NCBI RefSeq assembly: GCF_014356525.2
Contig: NC_052515.1
Coordinates: forward strand, 16,310,493 to 16,374,492
Source: Nilaparvata lugens
Taxonomy: Eukaryota > Arthropoda > Insecta > Hemiptera > Delphacidae
DNA length: 64,000 nt
Direction of reading: 5' to 3'
Shown here in pieces: positions 24,342-36,371 of the stretch. Made by a program: the position numbers and the translations under genes. Below the pieces are notes generated by a model. The model saw only the letters and a program-made list of their open reading frames with translations. It was not told the origin of the DNA and searched no databases. Position 1 is the stretch's first letter, and the number at the start of each line of letters is the position of its first letter.

Positions 24342-24679
24342 GTGGTGTATGATTTTATTGTCTTATTAATTAAATAAAGACATTTTCAATTCAATTCAAT
24401 CACCTAAAGTTTAAATTTTTTAGACATTTTTTTCAAATTTGGTTAGAGATAAATTCATTGAGGTTAAAAAAAGTTAGAAATTTTGAGGATAAATTCATTA
24501 TGGTATTGTTGATTGAATAAAATAAAATTAAAAGAGTGAGAAAACGAATGCTTTCAAACGTGTAGGGACACATACTACTGCAATGCTTCAGCTACTACAA
24601 CAACATTTTAAATTCACTGCCTATGATACAGATGAGAAGAATCATCTATGGAATTTCATATCATGACTATCACACTTAC

Positions 24680-24779
24680 ATTCCAGAAATCCCTTGCACA
24701 ATTTCGTCAAATTCTGATCTGCAAACACGTTCATTCTCATATTTACTGATAGCTTCCTTTAAAGCTTCAACAGCACTCC
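24680..24779 (-). CDS. Host gene exon, EF-hand-like protein (third visible exon)
   Basis: 100 bp exon on the minus strand. It is preceded by a good acceptor (TTATTGTTTCAG) and followed by a consensus donor (GTAAGT, 24674-24679). The frame reads SAVEALKEAISKYENE, then RVCRSEFDEIVQGISGM, a helix-loop-helix pattern like the end of an EF-hand pair. It starts with two bases of a split codon and ends with two of another. The preceding exon at 39177-39272 ends with one base over, so the join completes a Gly codon in frame. Partial gene; the product name is not recognised. Next exon downstream was not found. Confidence 0.7.
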
Positions 24780-25441
24780 CTGAAACAATAAGTATTAAAT
24801 AATGAATTGCTGCTGATTTCAGGGCTGGATTATGATTTTTGAAAAGTTTGAGTCTTATGTTAACGACCCTCACTTGATGAAGGATTGAACGAGAAGTTAT
24901 TGTAAATTAGCAATAATGTTGCCAATGTATGGTCAATTATAATATGTTATGGAATGAGAACGTTAGTCCAGTCACCAGGTACTTTTTTCTGGAAAAAAAC
25001 ACCGAATACATTAATTCTTCTGTGCAATGATTCTGGAGTATTGGTCATTTTAAATACAAAAGGTTGACCTTCTAGCCCTGGAGCTTTTTACAGAGTGCCC
25101 CAAAAATCACGGATCCTTTTCCAGTAATTGGAGATTTTCACCGAATCGAGTCATAGGACAGCAACATTCACACCTACCTTTTCTAGATAATCAAATTTCG
25201 AATAAAATGAAATAATTCGGAAATATCCATAATCATTGAGTGCTGAGTTACAATTTTGCAAAAATGAGTATACATGCGAATGGCTTGAGGGAAGAAAACA
25301 AACATAAATAGCATTATTCACACTGTATGAAGAAGTGCTGTCATAATAATAATAAAATCATACAATATTATGAGAATGTCATGCTTGCCAGTCAAATGGC
25401 TCTGTCAAAATGTAAAAAGATAGAGAAAATAGTTATTGGGT
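24780..25441 (-). other. Intron sequence, no gene seen
   Basis: If the three exons belong to one gene, this is the 3' part of its 14.4 kb intron. AT-rich, no recognisable element. Confidence 0.5.
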
Positions 25442-25958
25442 TCAAGTACCCTGTTCTGGTGCACAGTTCTCAGCAACGCTGTAAATAAAAGCCAGGGCTG
25501 ACTGCTGCAGAACACCAGCTTCTGATCCCCAGGTGGTACTTGCAAGTTTGCTGATTAGATTGTTGCAAGTCTGTATTTTAGCTCTCACCATTTCAAGATG
25601 TTTTCGATAAGTGAGGCTGCAATCAAGTTTTATGCCCAGGTACTTTGTAGCTACTCCATTTTTCAATTTTGTTTGCCTCAGGGAAATATTCAGTGGTCTG
25701 TTGGCTTGAGCATTAGTCGAGTGGAAGGCAGTACAAACTGTTTTACTTGGTTTTGCCTCCAAGCACCAATTTTCCAAGTGGCGTTTTATCTTTGAAAGAT
25801 CTGGATTTAGTATATTCTCAAGGTCTTGGAAGTTGGAGGTTTGTGCAGTTAATGCTATATTATCTGCATACATGAACAACCTCTCACTCTTTTTTTGGCA
25901 AATCGGAAGTATATAGGTTGAAAAGAACTGGGGCAAGTACTGATCTCTGCGAAAGGTG
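25442..25958 (-). pseudogene. Jockey-like reverse transcriptase fragment
   Basis: The minus strand encodes the RT region around the catalytic box, here MYADNIALTAQ (YADN instead of YADD; Asn codon at 25859-25861), followed by HLENWCLEAKPSKT and KYLGIKLDCSLTYRKHL. A frameshift near 25900 separates it from LAPVLFNLYTSDLP. Interrupted at about 25958 by the poly-A end of the next element, so it was the target of that insertion. Dead. Confidence 0.8.
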
Positions 25959-27893
25959 ATTTTTTTTTTTATTTTACATTAGTTAATAGAAAAAAAAATT
26001 ACAACAACATATAGAGGCTTACAGCTTTATGCCAAAACAAGCCTCATTGAAAATCAATTGTTTACACAAACTGAAACTGAATTAGTAAGAAAGAAAAAGA
26101 ACTAAAAATAGTTTGGAAGAAAGATTATAAATAGGAAATAACACAAGACACAATAGAAAATAGAAAAAAGACTGAAGAAAAAAAGGCAAATTGAAAAAAG
26201 AGAATAGGTAGCAAGCCTATTTTTAAGAAGAAGAATTTGAATTTTAAATTTTCATGGTCTGAAAATTGATTAAGCATTTATAATTTAAGAGCTTGATAAC
26301 ATTGTTCACTAAAATTGTGCAAATTATCAGCGAAAATATCTAGAATCGTATTCAAAGAATTGTACAATCTAACAGTTTTTTTAAGAAGCAATTTGCATGA
26401 TGTACAGTGCATATTCTATCCGAAGCAAAAAACATATTTTATCTAGGTCTATTTAACGGAACAAAGATACTAAAGAGTTTGATAATATTCGGATTGTCCA
26501 AATGATTATTCAATATTTTGAATAAAACAATTAATGATATGAAATCCCACCTGTTCTTCAACGACATAATTTGAAAACTGACTCTCAGACATCTCATAGA
26601 AAAGTCATACGGGCATGAATGTCCATACTTCTTGTAATACATGAATCTGAGGAATTTATTTTGTATGCGTTTGATACTACTAATATATATCTCTTGATAA
26701 GGACTCCAAACAACTGCACAATACTCAAGTCTACTTCTCACCAGGGCCAGATACAGTATCTTGATTAAATCAATGTCTGTGAAGTGTCTGACATTCCTTA
26801 TGATAAATCCTAGCATCTTATTTGAAATATTAAGGATGTAATTAATGTGATCTCTGAAGGTGAGAGTGGAGTCTATGTAGACACCCAAATCCTTAATCAC
26901 ATAAACTCTTTCAAGATGTTCATCTAATAATTTGTAGTCAGCAAAAATCTGTTGCTGTCTAGTGAAGACAATAAATTTACATTTCTTCACATTTAATGCC
27001 AGATTGTTTTTCCACTCCAATCATTCAACCTGCCCAAATCCTCCTGTAACATCTGAGAGTCCTGATCATCCTGTATAGTTCGATAAATTTTAACATCATC
27101 TGCATAAATGAGACAATTACTGTTTTTAATACACTCTGGAATGTCATTAATAAGTAAAAGGAACAAAAGAGGCCCAAGATTACTCCCCTGGGGCACACCT
27201 GAACCACTCGTGAAACATTTTGATCTAATATTATTGAAATACACAAAGAATAAACGCTGACTAAGGTATGGGTGAAAGAAGGCAACCATTTCGGATGTGA
27301 AACCAAAGGCAAACATTTTCTGCAGAAGGATTTTGTGGTCTACCTTATCAAAAGCTCTGGAATAATCAAGGTAAATTGCATCAACACGTATGCTTTTATT
27401 ATGGTGACTTGAAATGTGATTAGTAAATAGGAGAAGATTACTGACAGTTGATTGTTTTTTAAGGAAACCATGCTGACTAACCGTTATAATGTTTTTAAAA
27501 TTATTGAAAATATGCTCGAACAGTACATACTCGAATACTTTTGCAGTTGCATTCAAGTTGGATATTGGCCTGAAGTTTTTCAAATCATTTAATTTTCCAC
27601 CCTTAGGAATTGGAGTGACTCTTGCCTCCTTCCACCTTCTAGGAAACTTGTTTTTACGGATGGACAGGTTGAATAAATAGTGTAGAGGCTTAATCAAAAT
27701 TTCCCCACAGCCCTTTATTATATAGGGGGGTATGTTATCTGGACCACAAGATCTTTTAGGTTTTAGGTTTTTAATAGATTCAGCTACTTCTCCCTCAGTA
27801 ATGATTCTCCAGGACTTTAATTGTAATTTTGAAGGACTTTGCACTGGCTTTTTCTTTCTGTTCAAAACAACAAAATGAGTCATTTCAATTATC
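25959..27893 (-). mobile_element. Non-LTR retrotransposon (Jockey/CR1-like), 5'-truncated
   Basis: The 3' end lies at the left, with a poly-A run (T run at 25962-25971 on the plus strand). The coding part covers RT only, so the endonuclease half is missing; the 5' end stops at a CAATTTT repeat. Inserted next to the Jockey-like fragment in the same orientation. Confidence 0.82.
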
Positions 27894-27901
27894 AATTTCA
27901 A
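26439..27901 (-). pseudogene. RT and C-terminal domain of the non-LTR element
   Basis: Two minus-strand pieces overlap at 26993-27020 and join by a frameshift. The first holds RT motifs KPKRSCGPDNIPPYIIK, WKEARVTPIPKGG, NFRPISNLNATAKVFE, AIYLDYSRAFDKVDH (motif A), GSGVPQGSNLGPLLF and the intact catalytic box CLIYADDVKIY. The second holds LNVKKCKFIVFTR, IKDLGVYIDSTLTFRDHI and the C-terminal tail LEYCAVVWSPY. Apart from the frameshift near the join it is the best preserved RT core in this cluster. Confidence 0.85.
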
Positions 27902-27957
27902 TTTTCAATTTTCAATTTTCAATTTTCAATTTTCAATTTCCATTTTCAATTTATTTA
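27888..27957. repeat. CAATTTT simple repeat
   Basis: Heptamer-like repeats (TTTTCAA type) at the 5' truncation point of the adjacent non-LTR element, followed by ACACAC. Probably microsatellite at the insertion site. Confidence 0.8.
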
Positions 27958-27959
27958 TT

Positions 27960-28302
27960 CACACACACATACCAGATAAATACAAATGAACACATGCAAT
28001 ACAATCACAATTAAACAAATAAAAGGATAGTGGTGTAATAGAAGGGGTGAAGGTTTTTCAACCATGCATATCCATTGTCACATTATTTTTTTTCAATAAC
28101 GGGTTGGCCTGCTTGACTGCAGTCGATAGAGCATGAGTAAAAAATTATATAACCCTTGTTGTGGCTCTTAGGATATATATTATACCAAATTCTTACTGGC
28201 TCGCCCAGGAGCTCCCAAAATTCTCTGCTCTTGCCGGTTACTGACGTCGGCTGCTCCAACAGTTCACAATTTCTGTGACTGATTTGTCGAAATCCGCAAG
28301 TA
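27960..28302. other. Intronic spacer, no gene seen
   Basis: Unique-looking sequence between two non-LTR elements. No supported coding. Confidence 0.4.
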
Positions 28303-28896
28303 TAGATTGATTGATTGATTGATTGAGTACTTTATTTATGTAGATTACAATATATACTGTCTTATACACTTATATACAATAGCTTACAATACAGCAAAGT
28401 TATAGATGAATTTACATTATATAGACTAAGAAAATAATTGTTGAACTGTATATGATATGAAAAAAGCAATTTGTAATATAATAACTGTAGATAATAATTA
28501 TATTGTTATGCATCTACATAAATTGGCGGAGGTTTGGACATATCAATGTCCATTCTTCGGAAAGAATATTAAAAATATCCTCCCCACTAACTCTCTACCA
28601 AAACGTTAATTTCATTATTTAAACTAAGGATTTATTCATTAATGGAAATATTGTGAAAGTTTTAATCAATATGAATATTTAAGAGGAAAAAAACAGAAAA
28701 TTTATAAAGTAAAATAATTATATAGGTAGATAAGATCAAATAATTAATAATTGATTAATAAAATGAAGTATGCTGAAAGTAGATCAGGGTAATCAACTTT
28801 CAGTAATATACAGCAGTATGCAGTGAATAATTGAAATAACATGAGTTTATATAATATATATATATACAATTCGTTCTATAACAGGTTTAAAGGTTT

Positions 28897-30724
28897 GTAT
28901 TTGTGGGATGGTTCCTACAAACATTGAGTGAAACCAACCAGAGTAAAAAATTGTACAAAGAAGTGAACTGGTTCAGAAAAGGGTTCCAGGCAAGGTTGAA
29001 CGGCTGTAAAGATAAAAATGGGCATGTGGTTAGTAATGAGATGGTCTTGAATAGGTGGACCGAGCATTTCGAGGAGGTGTTGAATGAGAGAGAAGATGGA
29101 CAGCCAAGCCGTCGTTTTGAAATGCCACACAATGTTGACAGGGAAGATGAAGAAACTGCAGAACCTACCATTCAAGAACTAGAGATAGCAATAGCAGCTC
29201 TAAAGAACAATAAAGCTCCTGGTGAGGATGGCATTCTCAGTGAGATGATAAAGAGTGGAGGAGATACATTGAAAAAGGAGCTGTATGAATTAATCTTGAT
29301 GGTATGGAGAGAGGAGAAAATGCCCGATGATTGGAAGACAAGCATGATCTGCCCAATCTTTAAAAAAGGGGATAAAATGATTTGTGAAAATTATAGAGGA
29401 ATCTCTTTGCTCAGCATTGCTTATAAAGCCTTCACAAATATCCTACTTCAACGGCTCACTCCTTTTGCGGAGGCAGTGCTTGGTGACTACCAAGGAGGAT
29501 TTAGAAAAGGCAGGAGCACAGTGGACCAGATCTTCACATTGAGACAGGCAATGGAAAAGTGTATAGAGCACGATATAAGTCTCCACATGCTGTTTGTAGA
29601 CTACAAGGGAGCGTTCGACAGTTTATACAGGAGAAAGCTACTTGAAGCACTGGATAAGAATAACTTACCTTAAAAATTAATAAGGCTAGTGGCTGCTACC
29701 CTAAATGAGACCTTCTCCAGAGTAAGAATAGGCAAGACTGTTGGGAGGCGTTTCCCTGTAAAGTACGGTGTAAGGCAAGGAGATGCGTTGTCTGCATTAT
29801 TGTTTAATTTGGCTCTCCATGAAGCAGTAAAAGGTATCACGCATGGAAGCACCATAGTAAATAGACTGTGGCAAGTTTGTGGATATGCTGACGATCTGGT
29901 CATAGTAGCTAGAGCAGTACCAGCCTTGAGAGAAGCCTTCACATCACTGGCAATCAATAGTGAACCAATGGGATTGGAGATAAATGAGGCCAAGACAAAG
30001 TATCTGAGAGTGTCACCAGCAGTAGGCCTAGGTAGGAGAGTTGCTAGAGACATGAAAATTGGACCCTACACATTTCAACAGGTAGAAGAATTTGTCTATC
30101 TGGGAACACTTGTGACAAGTAGTGGGAAAGTCTCAGCAGAGATTAACAACAGGATCATGGCGGGAAACAGGGCATACTATGCTAATATCAAGTTGTTCAA
30201 ATCTCGATTGATATCTAGAGCTACGAAATTACAATTATACAAAGCATTGGTGAGGCCTGTGGTGAGTTACAGATCGGAAACATGGGTGCTTACAGCTGGA
30301 GATGTGCAAAGATTGAGAGTTTTTGAAAGGAAGGTAGTGAAAAGAATCATGGGTCCTGTTTTTGAGAATGGTCTTTGGAGAGGAAGAAAAAATTTGAAAA
30401 TAGAGCAGTTCTTAAACAATGAAGACATTGTGCGGTTTATTAAAGCTGGCAGAATAAGATGGATGGGATATATGATGAGAATGGGAGATGAAAGAGTAGT
30501 GAAATGTATATGGAAGGACAGGATATATAACAGAAGAAGAAAAGGTCGACCGAGAAATAGATGGATGGATGATGTGGAACGAGATCTGAGAACGCTTGGA
30601 GTTCGTAACTGGAGGGGGCAGGCCGAGGATCGTGACAGATGGAGAGGCTATGTGAGGGAGGCCAAGGGTTGCAAAGACCTGTAGAGCTGAGGAGTAAGTG
30701 AGTAAGTAAGTATTTGTGGGATGG
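28897..30724 (+). mobile_element. Non-LTR retrotransposon with GTAA-type tail, inserted in another element
   Basis: The 15 bp target duplication GTATTTGTGGGATGG is at 28897-28911 and 30710-30724; the element itself is 28912-30709. The 3' tail is GTAAGTGAGTAAGTAA-like rather than poly-A. 5'-truncated: only RT and what follows is present. A 3' fragment of the same family, opposite orientation, is at 44795-45194. Confidence 0.92.
28912..30684 (+). pseudogene. Reverse transcriptase of the GTAA-tailed element, one nonsense codon
   Basis: One plus-strand frame, interrupted only by a TAA at 29671-29673. RT motifs: NNKAPGEDGILSEMIK, WKTSMICPIFKKGDK, NYRGISLLSIAYKAF, GDYQGGFRKGRSTVDQ, MLFVDYKGAFDSLYR (motif A), YGVRQGDALSALLFN, and the intact catalytic box VCGYADDLVIVAR. 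The C-terminal part has YLGTLVTSSGKVSAEIN, YRSETWVLT, GRIRWMGYMMRM and RKGRPRNRWMDDVERD. The endonuclease is missing. The apparent ATG at 28903 lies in the target duplication and is not native. Low damage suggests a fairly recent insertion. Confidence 0.9.
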
Positions 30725-33700
30725 GTGGGGGATGGTTGTCATGTGATCGTTATAGGGCCGGACAGTTTCAGTCATTTGTTCCAAAAGATGTTTTTTCAAA
30801 GTCAGGATGAAGCTCGCTCGGCTCTCGATGGACCTGATAGAAACAGGAAGTGCATTCCATGCACGACAGGCACTGACTAAGAAGGATTTTGTGAAAATAG
30901 TAGTTCGATGATTGGGTATCCTTAAAGTACTATCTCCGGTTCTAGTATGTGAAGCATCTATCCTCCTACCTTCGGAGACAAATTTGAAATCATCTTTAAA
31001 ATAGTTCGGATTATCGTATTTCAAGATATCTCTAACAAGCTTGACTATTCGAAAAAGCCTCTGATCGGGAAGCTTTAATGTTGAACTAGCAATGTGGGCT
31101 GGGGTGATATGATCATGGCGTTGGAGAGAGTAGATGAAACGTAGACAATAATTTTGGCAACGCTGTAGTTTATCATTCAGAGTGACTTGCATATCGTTAA
31201 GAACAGAATTACAATACATTAAATGTGGGAAGATGAGAGATTGAACCAATAATAATTTAATGTTTCTAGGGAGAATATCGTGCATTTTCTTCAATGCATG
31301 CATGGCTGAGAATACCTTTTTACAAGTTTTGTTCACTTGTTCTGACCAGTCAAGAGTATTATTCATAATAATGCCTAAATTTTTAACTGAGCTACAGTAA
31401 GGAATGTCATTACCATCTACACTAATTTTGTGAATCGATTCATAGTCAATATTGTTTATAAGACGAGAATATCCAATTATAATGGGCTGTGTTTTGATGG
31501 GATCAAGCTTAAGGCCATTTTTCTTTGTCCATTCCACTATCGAATTGATATCCTGATTCATTATTCCAACTGTTTCGTTAATTTTTGTTATGGGACAGCT
31601 TAAATATATTTGAAGGTTGTCTGCATAAGTATGGAAACTGGAGAATTTGATAATGGAAGAAAGGTCATTAGCATACAAAGTGAAGAGGAGAGGGCCTAAA
31701 ATTGAACCTTGTGGTACTCCATGCATAACGTTTTTCCAAGTAGACTTTTTGTCACCGACAGATACACATTGTTTCCTACCTAATAGATAGGATTTAAACC
31801 AAACTAACAAGTTGTGACTGAAACCAAGAATAGCCAACTTATTCAGAAGGACTGTATGATCAACAGTATCAAATGCTTTAGAAAAATCAAATAGGGTGAG
31901 GATGGTGCATTTTCTTTGGTCCATAGCTAACCTTATATCATCAGTGACACGAAGCAGAGCTGTTCAGTTGAATGGAATTTTCTAAAGCCTGATTGAAAGT
32001 TATGAAGCTTACTATTGTTGTCTAGAAATTTTACAACTTGAGCATGAATGAGTCTTTCTAGCACTTTGGACAATGCAGGTAAAATACTGATTGGTCTAAA
32101 ATCCTCAACTTTATTGGGTGATGGAACTTTATTTAGAGGGCGAACCAGAGCAAACTTCCAGTTTTCAGGGAAAATGCCTTCTTCAATAGACTTGTTGAAA
32201 ATGTATGTAATGGTTGGTAAAACAGCAAATAACAATTTCTTGATAAATTCAATAGGAATTTTGTCAACACCCGTAGTATTACTATGAATACGTTGAATTG
32301 CTCTGAAAGTGTCTTCTTCTGAGATTGGATGGAAATGAAATTGATCAGTAATTGGTAAATCCAAGTTTGTAACCTGCTCTTCAAGATCATCGATATGATT
32401 AGCAATGACAACTTCGTCGCGTTGGTTAGAGTGTGAAACGAAATGGTCATTTATATTGTTCAATGCTAAGTCAATTTGTGGATTCGATTTCTGCTTGCCA
32501 AGCCCGAATTCCTTTATTCCCTGCCAAAGTGATTTAGAGTCTTGTCTGTTGTTTGTCATAAACGAATTCAAGTACCTAGTTTTTGAGTTCCGTAATTCCT
32601 GTTTAACTCTATTTCTAAGGCTCCTATACTCTATCAAACTGTCCAAGTCAAATGTCTTTTTAAATTTTCTATGTGCTTTGTCTCTATGTCCCATCATCTT
32701 AAGTATGTCTTCAGTCATCCACGGTACTCGTCGTTTTCTATTAATCCTCCTTGTCACATAAGGTGCATGTTTGTCATACAGAGTCAAAGTCCAATTCTCG
32801 AAAGTCTTGACCATGTCATCAACTGAGGGTAATGCTTCAATTTGATGCCATGGAGTCTGAGCCACATCAGTCAGGAAGGCGGCTTCATCAAAGTTTTTGA
32901 AGTCTCTATAAGTGATAATTTTCTGTTCTGGCTTGGGTAACTTATGGGAAAGTACACAGTAGATCAAATCATGTCTAGAAATAGCTGGGACTGAGATTTT
33001 GCCTGCTTGAACAACCTCATTGGGATCACTAACAATGAGAAGGTCAATGAGTGTGTCTGATTCATTAGTATGATGAGTTGGATCGAGAGGTAAAATAGTC
33101 ATATTTAGGCATTGGAAAATTGTAGTCAGTTGAAAGTAGTCAAAGTTCTGATTTGTCATGTTCAAGTCGGTGTTCATATCCCCCATAACTAGTATACGGT
33201 TATAACAAGGCATAAGAGAAAGCAAGGCACTTTCGAAATCTGTGAAATGACCTATTTTTGGTGGGCGATAACAGATACCAACGAGTAATTTATCAGTACT
33301 GGATAAGGATAATTCAAGTAGCATAAACTCTGGTCTTGAACAATACTCTTGTTTAGATGTGATTAAAACTTTTGTTTTGATACCATCTTTCACATAAATT
33401 GCTACACCCCCACAAGCTTTATTTAATCTATCATTCCAGAAAAGATTATATCCAGGCAAAGCAACAAAATTTGATGGAATACTAGGCTTCAAAAATGATT
33501 CGGAAATTCTGATTATATTGAAGTCCTGAAAACGGAAGATTGCTCTGAGTTCATCAATGTGGCAGCTGAGGGATTGTATGTTGAGGTGAGCAGCCTTGAA
33601 AAGTTTTTTGAAAGAGTGGAGCTTATTTGCTAGAAACATACCTGCATCATTATTACTATTATTGAAATAATCATACCTACTTGAGGGCGAGTGAGCTGAC

Positions 33701-33747
33701 GTGTCAGTGAGAGGCATCATGGAAGCAGCAGACCAATCGTGAACCAA
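30710..33747 (-). pseudogene. ORF2: endonuclease plus reverse transcriptase
   Basis: The first piece (31933-33747) has EEP endonuclease motifs HLNIQSL, YRPPKIG, RILVMGDMNTDL, DTLIDLLIVS and ISRHDLIYCVL, then the RT start (NTTGVDKIPIEFIKKL, FRPISILPALSKVLERL). A frameshift/deletion near 31930 leads to the second piece: LFDFSKAFDTVDH (motif A), HGVPQGSILGPLLF, and the catalytic box HTYADNLQIYL, where the second Asp is Asn (codon 31616-31618). It continues to HPSHKY, where the other element is inserted; after the insertion site six more codons (KPLNLL) lead to a TAG at 28876. Inactive by both the frameshift and the active-site change. Confidence 0.87.
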
Positions 33748-33989
33748 CCTCAGAACGACACATGACGGGGAAAATGGGGATGAGACTGATAAAACCTAAA
33801 TGAAAAAGTATCTTGATAGATGTGAGAATTCGCACTGCTACAACTTAATGCTATAAACTTGAGACTCTTCTGGTCGTATTTCATGATATTGGACAATTTA
33901 TATAAATCTCTGGAACATATTATTTCCAAAGATTTGACTATCAATGCTGTATATCGCTGTCTTAACCAACTTATTTGGTGAAGAATATA

Positions 33990-36371
33990 GTCGGATGGTA
34001 ATCTTATTAATACTAATTTCCCTAGATGGTTTTCCAAGGACTTGAAAAGACTGATTGTGGCCAAAAAGATTGCTCATAGGAAATACAAGGCTGTTGGTGA
34101 TGTCCACCTCCATGAGGCTTTCTGCAGTTTGAGGGAACAATGCAAGGTCCTGACTAGAAGATGTTATGATGCCTATATGATGGGAGTTGAGGATTCTGTT
34201 CAGATCAATGTCAGGTCTTTCTGGTCACATGTTAATGAGTTGAAGGGGGCCTCAAACAAACCTGCCATCATGAGGCTGGGTGACAGGAGTGCTTCAACAG
34301 CTGTTGGGAAGTGTGAACTCTTTGCTGATTTCTTCTCTTCTACCTTTTCTCATGACACAATACTGTTCCTGTCTTTGATTTTGGCTGGAACCAATCGGTT
34401 CCACCCTGCTGCATTGCACCTATGGATGTTCAGCAAAGGTTAGAGGTCTTGGATGTTGGTAGGAGCATGGGACCCGATGTTATTCCCTCACTGGTGCTCC
34501 GGTTCTGTGCCCCTGTCTTGGCTGGACACTTGGCGGTTTTTTTTCCAATTTGCTAAGGACAGGCATTTTCCCCAAGGTTCTCAAGAGTGGTTTTTTGGTC
34601 AGGAGATCATTGTGAGGTGAAGAATTTCAGACCTGTAACTATTCAGTCTGTGATTGCCATGGTGTTTGAGGGTGTTGTCATGGATCATCTTTATTTCCAC
34701 CTGAGAAGGTGTATATCTCTGGAGCAACATGGTTCTTTGAGATCTAGATCTACAACAACTAATCTGCTGGAGTTTCAGGAATATGTCATGGGTGCCTTTG
34801 TGGATGCTTGTCAGGTTGATTGCCTTTATCTGGACCTATCAAAGGCATTTGATAGAGTTGATCACTCTCTGATGATTGCCAAGCTGAAGGGTTATGGTGT
34901 TCATGGTTCCCTGCTGATGTGGCTGGAGGGTCAAGAGTCATCTCCTTTCAGGGCATTGTCTGGTGTTCTGCAGGGCTCACACCTGGGCCCTCTCCTCTTC
35001 AACTTATTTATGAATGATATTGGCAGTGTCATCTCAAGTCATTTCTTGATGTATGCTGATGATGTGAAACTCTTTGATGTGGTGGAACCTGGTCTGGGGC
35101 ATGTGGCATTGCAGGGCTCACTTGACAGGATTGATGAATGGTGCCTCAATAATGGTATGGCCTTGAATGATGCCAAGTGTGTCATGATGTCTTTTAGGCG
35201 TGGATCTAACGTACTTGACTTCCAGTACTTTTTGAGGGGTGCTCCATTGAAGAGAGTGTTGAAATTCAAGGACTTGGGCGTTGTTATGAGTCCTTCTCTT
35301 AGTCCATTGGAACATATTTGTGGTATGACGTCTAGAGCTGGGTCTTTGCTTGGTTTCATTTTCAGGTCCTCAAGAGATTTCAGATCTCCTTATAGCCTCT
35401 TGGTCCTGTTTAGGGCTCTGGTTCTGCCTGTCCTGGAGTATGCATCGCTTGTCTGGTCGCCTTATCATCAGTATCAGATAGATCAGCTGCATAGGGTGCA
35501 GAGGCGATTTGTAAGAATGCTTGGCTGTAGGATGGGATTTGCCTACTTTGATGTTCCTGTGATGGAATTGGAGAATCGTTTCGGACTCTTACCTTTGGCT
35601 CAAAGGAGAAGACTCAATGATCTGGTGCTTCTTTTTAAATTGGTAAATGGGACATTGGACTGCCCTGAATTACCGGCTGGCATTGATATTTGTGCTCCAC
35701 GAGTGACCCGTTCCAGGACCATTTTCCACAGACGCCTTCATACTACTGCCTATGCCTATAACAGTGGACTGTCTAGGATATTACGATCAGGCTGTGAGGC
35801 TGCTGCAGCTGGGATAGAATTTTTTGGTGTGTCTGCTATGGCTTTCAAGAGAGCGGTTTTACAGCTGGGTCTATAGTTTTTCTATTTTGCAGAGCTAAAA
35901 TAGATCAAGGGCTTGTTCTCTGGCTGCTTTCATTGTATTTCTTTCCATTTGCTTGTTTCATTGTTTTTTTGTTTTTTTTTCTTATTCTATTATCATTTGT
36001 ATTAGTTGGCTGTGTTTGGTTATAGTGTTAGTGTTATTGTGTTATTGTTATAGTTATTATTCTATTGTTGCACTTGCTGCTATTGGATTACTGTGTTTCC
36101 TTTGTTATTGCTAAAAATATTTTGTTTGCTATTGCTTTAGTCATTGAATTTGTGCTGATAGTTTCTAATGCATATCTGTACATTCTATTTCATATTACTG
36201 TTATAAGTTGTTATACTTCTGAATTGCTAAGTTACTTTTCTGACTCTATGTTATGTATCTCATATTTATATTTATATTTGTCTTGTTATTTTTGTTGATC
36301 CTGTTACAATTGTTTTCTTTTGAAATTGGTGTATATCATTGGAAATGTAATAAATAAAGAAATAAATAAAT
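33990..36371 (+). mobile_element. Non-LTR retrotransposon (Jockey-like), 5'-truncated
   Basis: Plus strand. Coding starts after the endonuclease, at NFPRWFSKDLKRLI. It ends with a T-rich 3' UTR and an AATAAA-rich tail (36348-36371). No target duplication found. Confidence 0.8.
34042..35876 (+). pseudogene. Reverse transcriptase of the Jockey-like element
   Basis: The first piece (to 34443) is the linker before RT (SFWSHVNELKG, FADFFSSTFS). Frameshifts lie around 34400-34600 (GRSMGPDVIPSLVLRF is in a different frame). From 34587 the frame is open to 35876: VKNFRPVTIQSVIAMVFE, LEQHGSLRSRSTTTNLLEF, CLYLDLSKAFDRVDHSL (motif A), LSGVLQGSHLGPLLFNLF, the intact box FLMYADDVKLF, and C-terminal LEYASLVWSPYHQYQIDQL. 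The long intact 3' part contrasts with the broken 5' part. Confidence 0.87.

Larger units (their letters stand above)
28306..33747 (-). mobile_element. Non-LTR retrotransposon (Jockey/CR1-like), nearly complete ORF2, interrupted
   Basis: The 3' end at left shows a TTGA repeat tail (28306-28326) and an AATAAA on the minus strand (28331-28336). The coding part runs from 33747 to a stop at 28876-28878 once the inserted element 28912-30709 is taken out. The insertion site is marked by a 15 bp target duplication. Confidence 0.85.
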
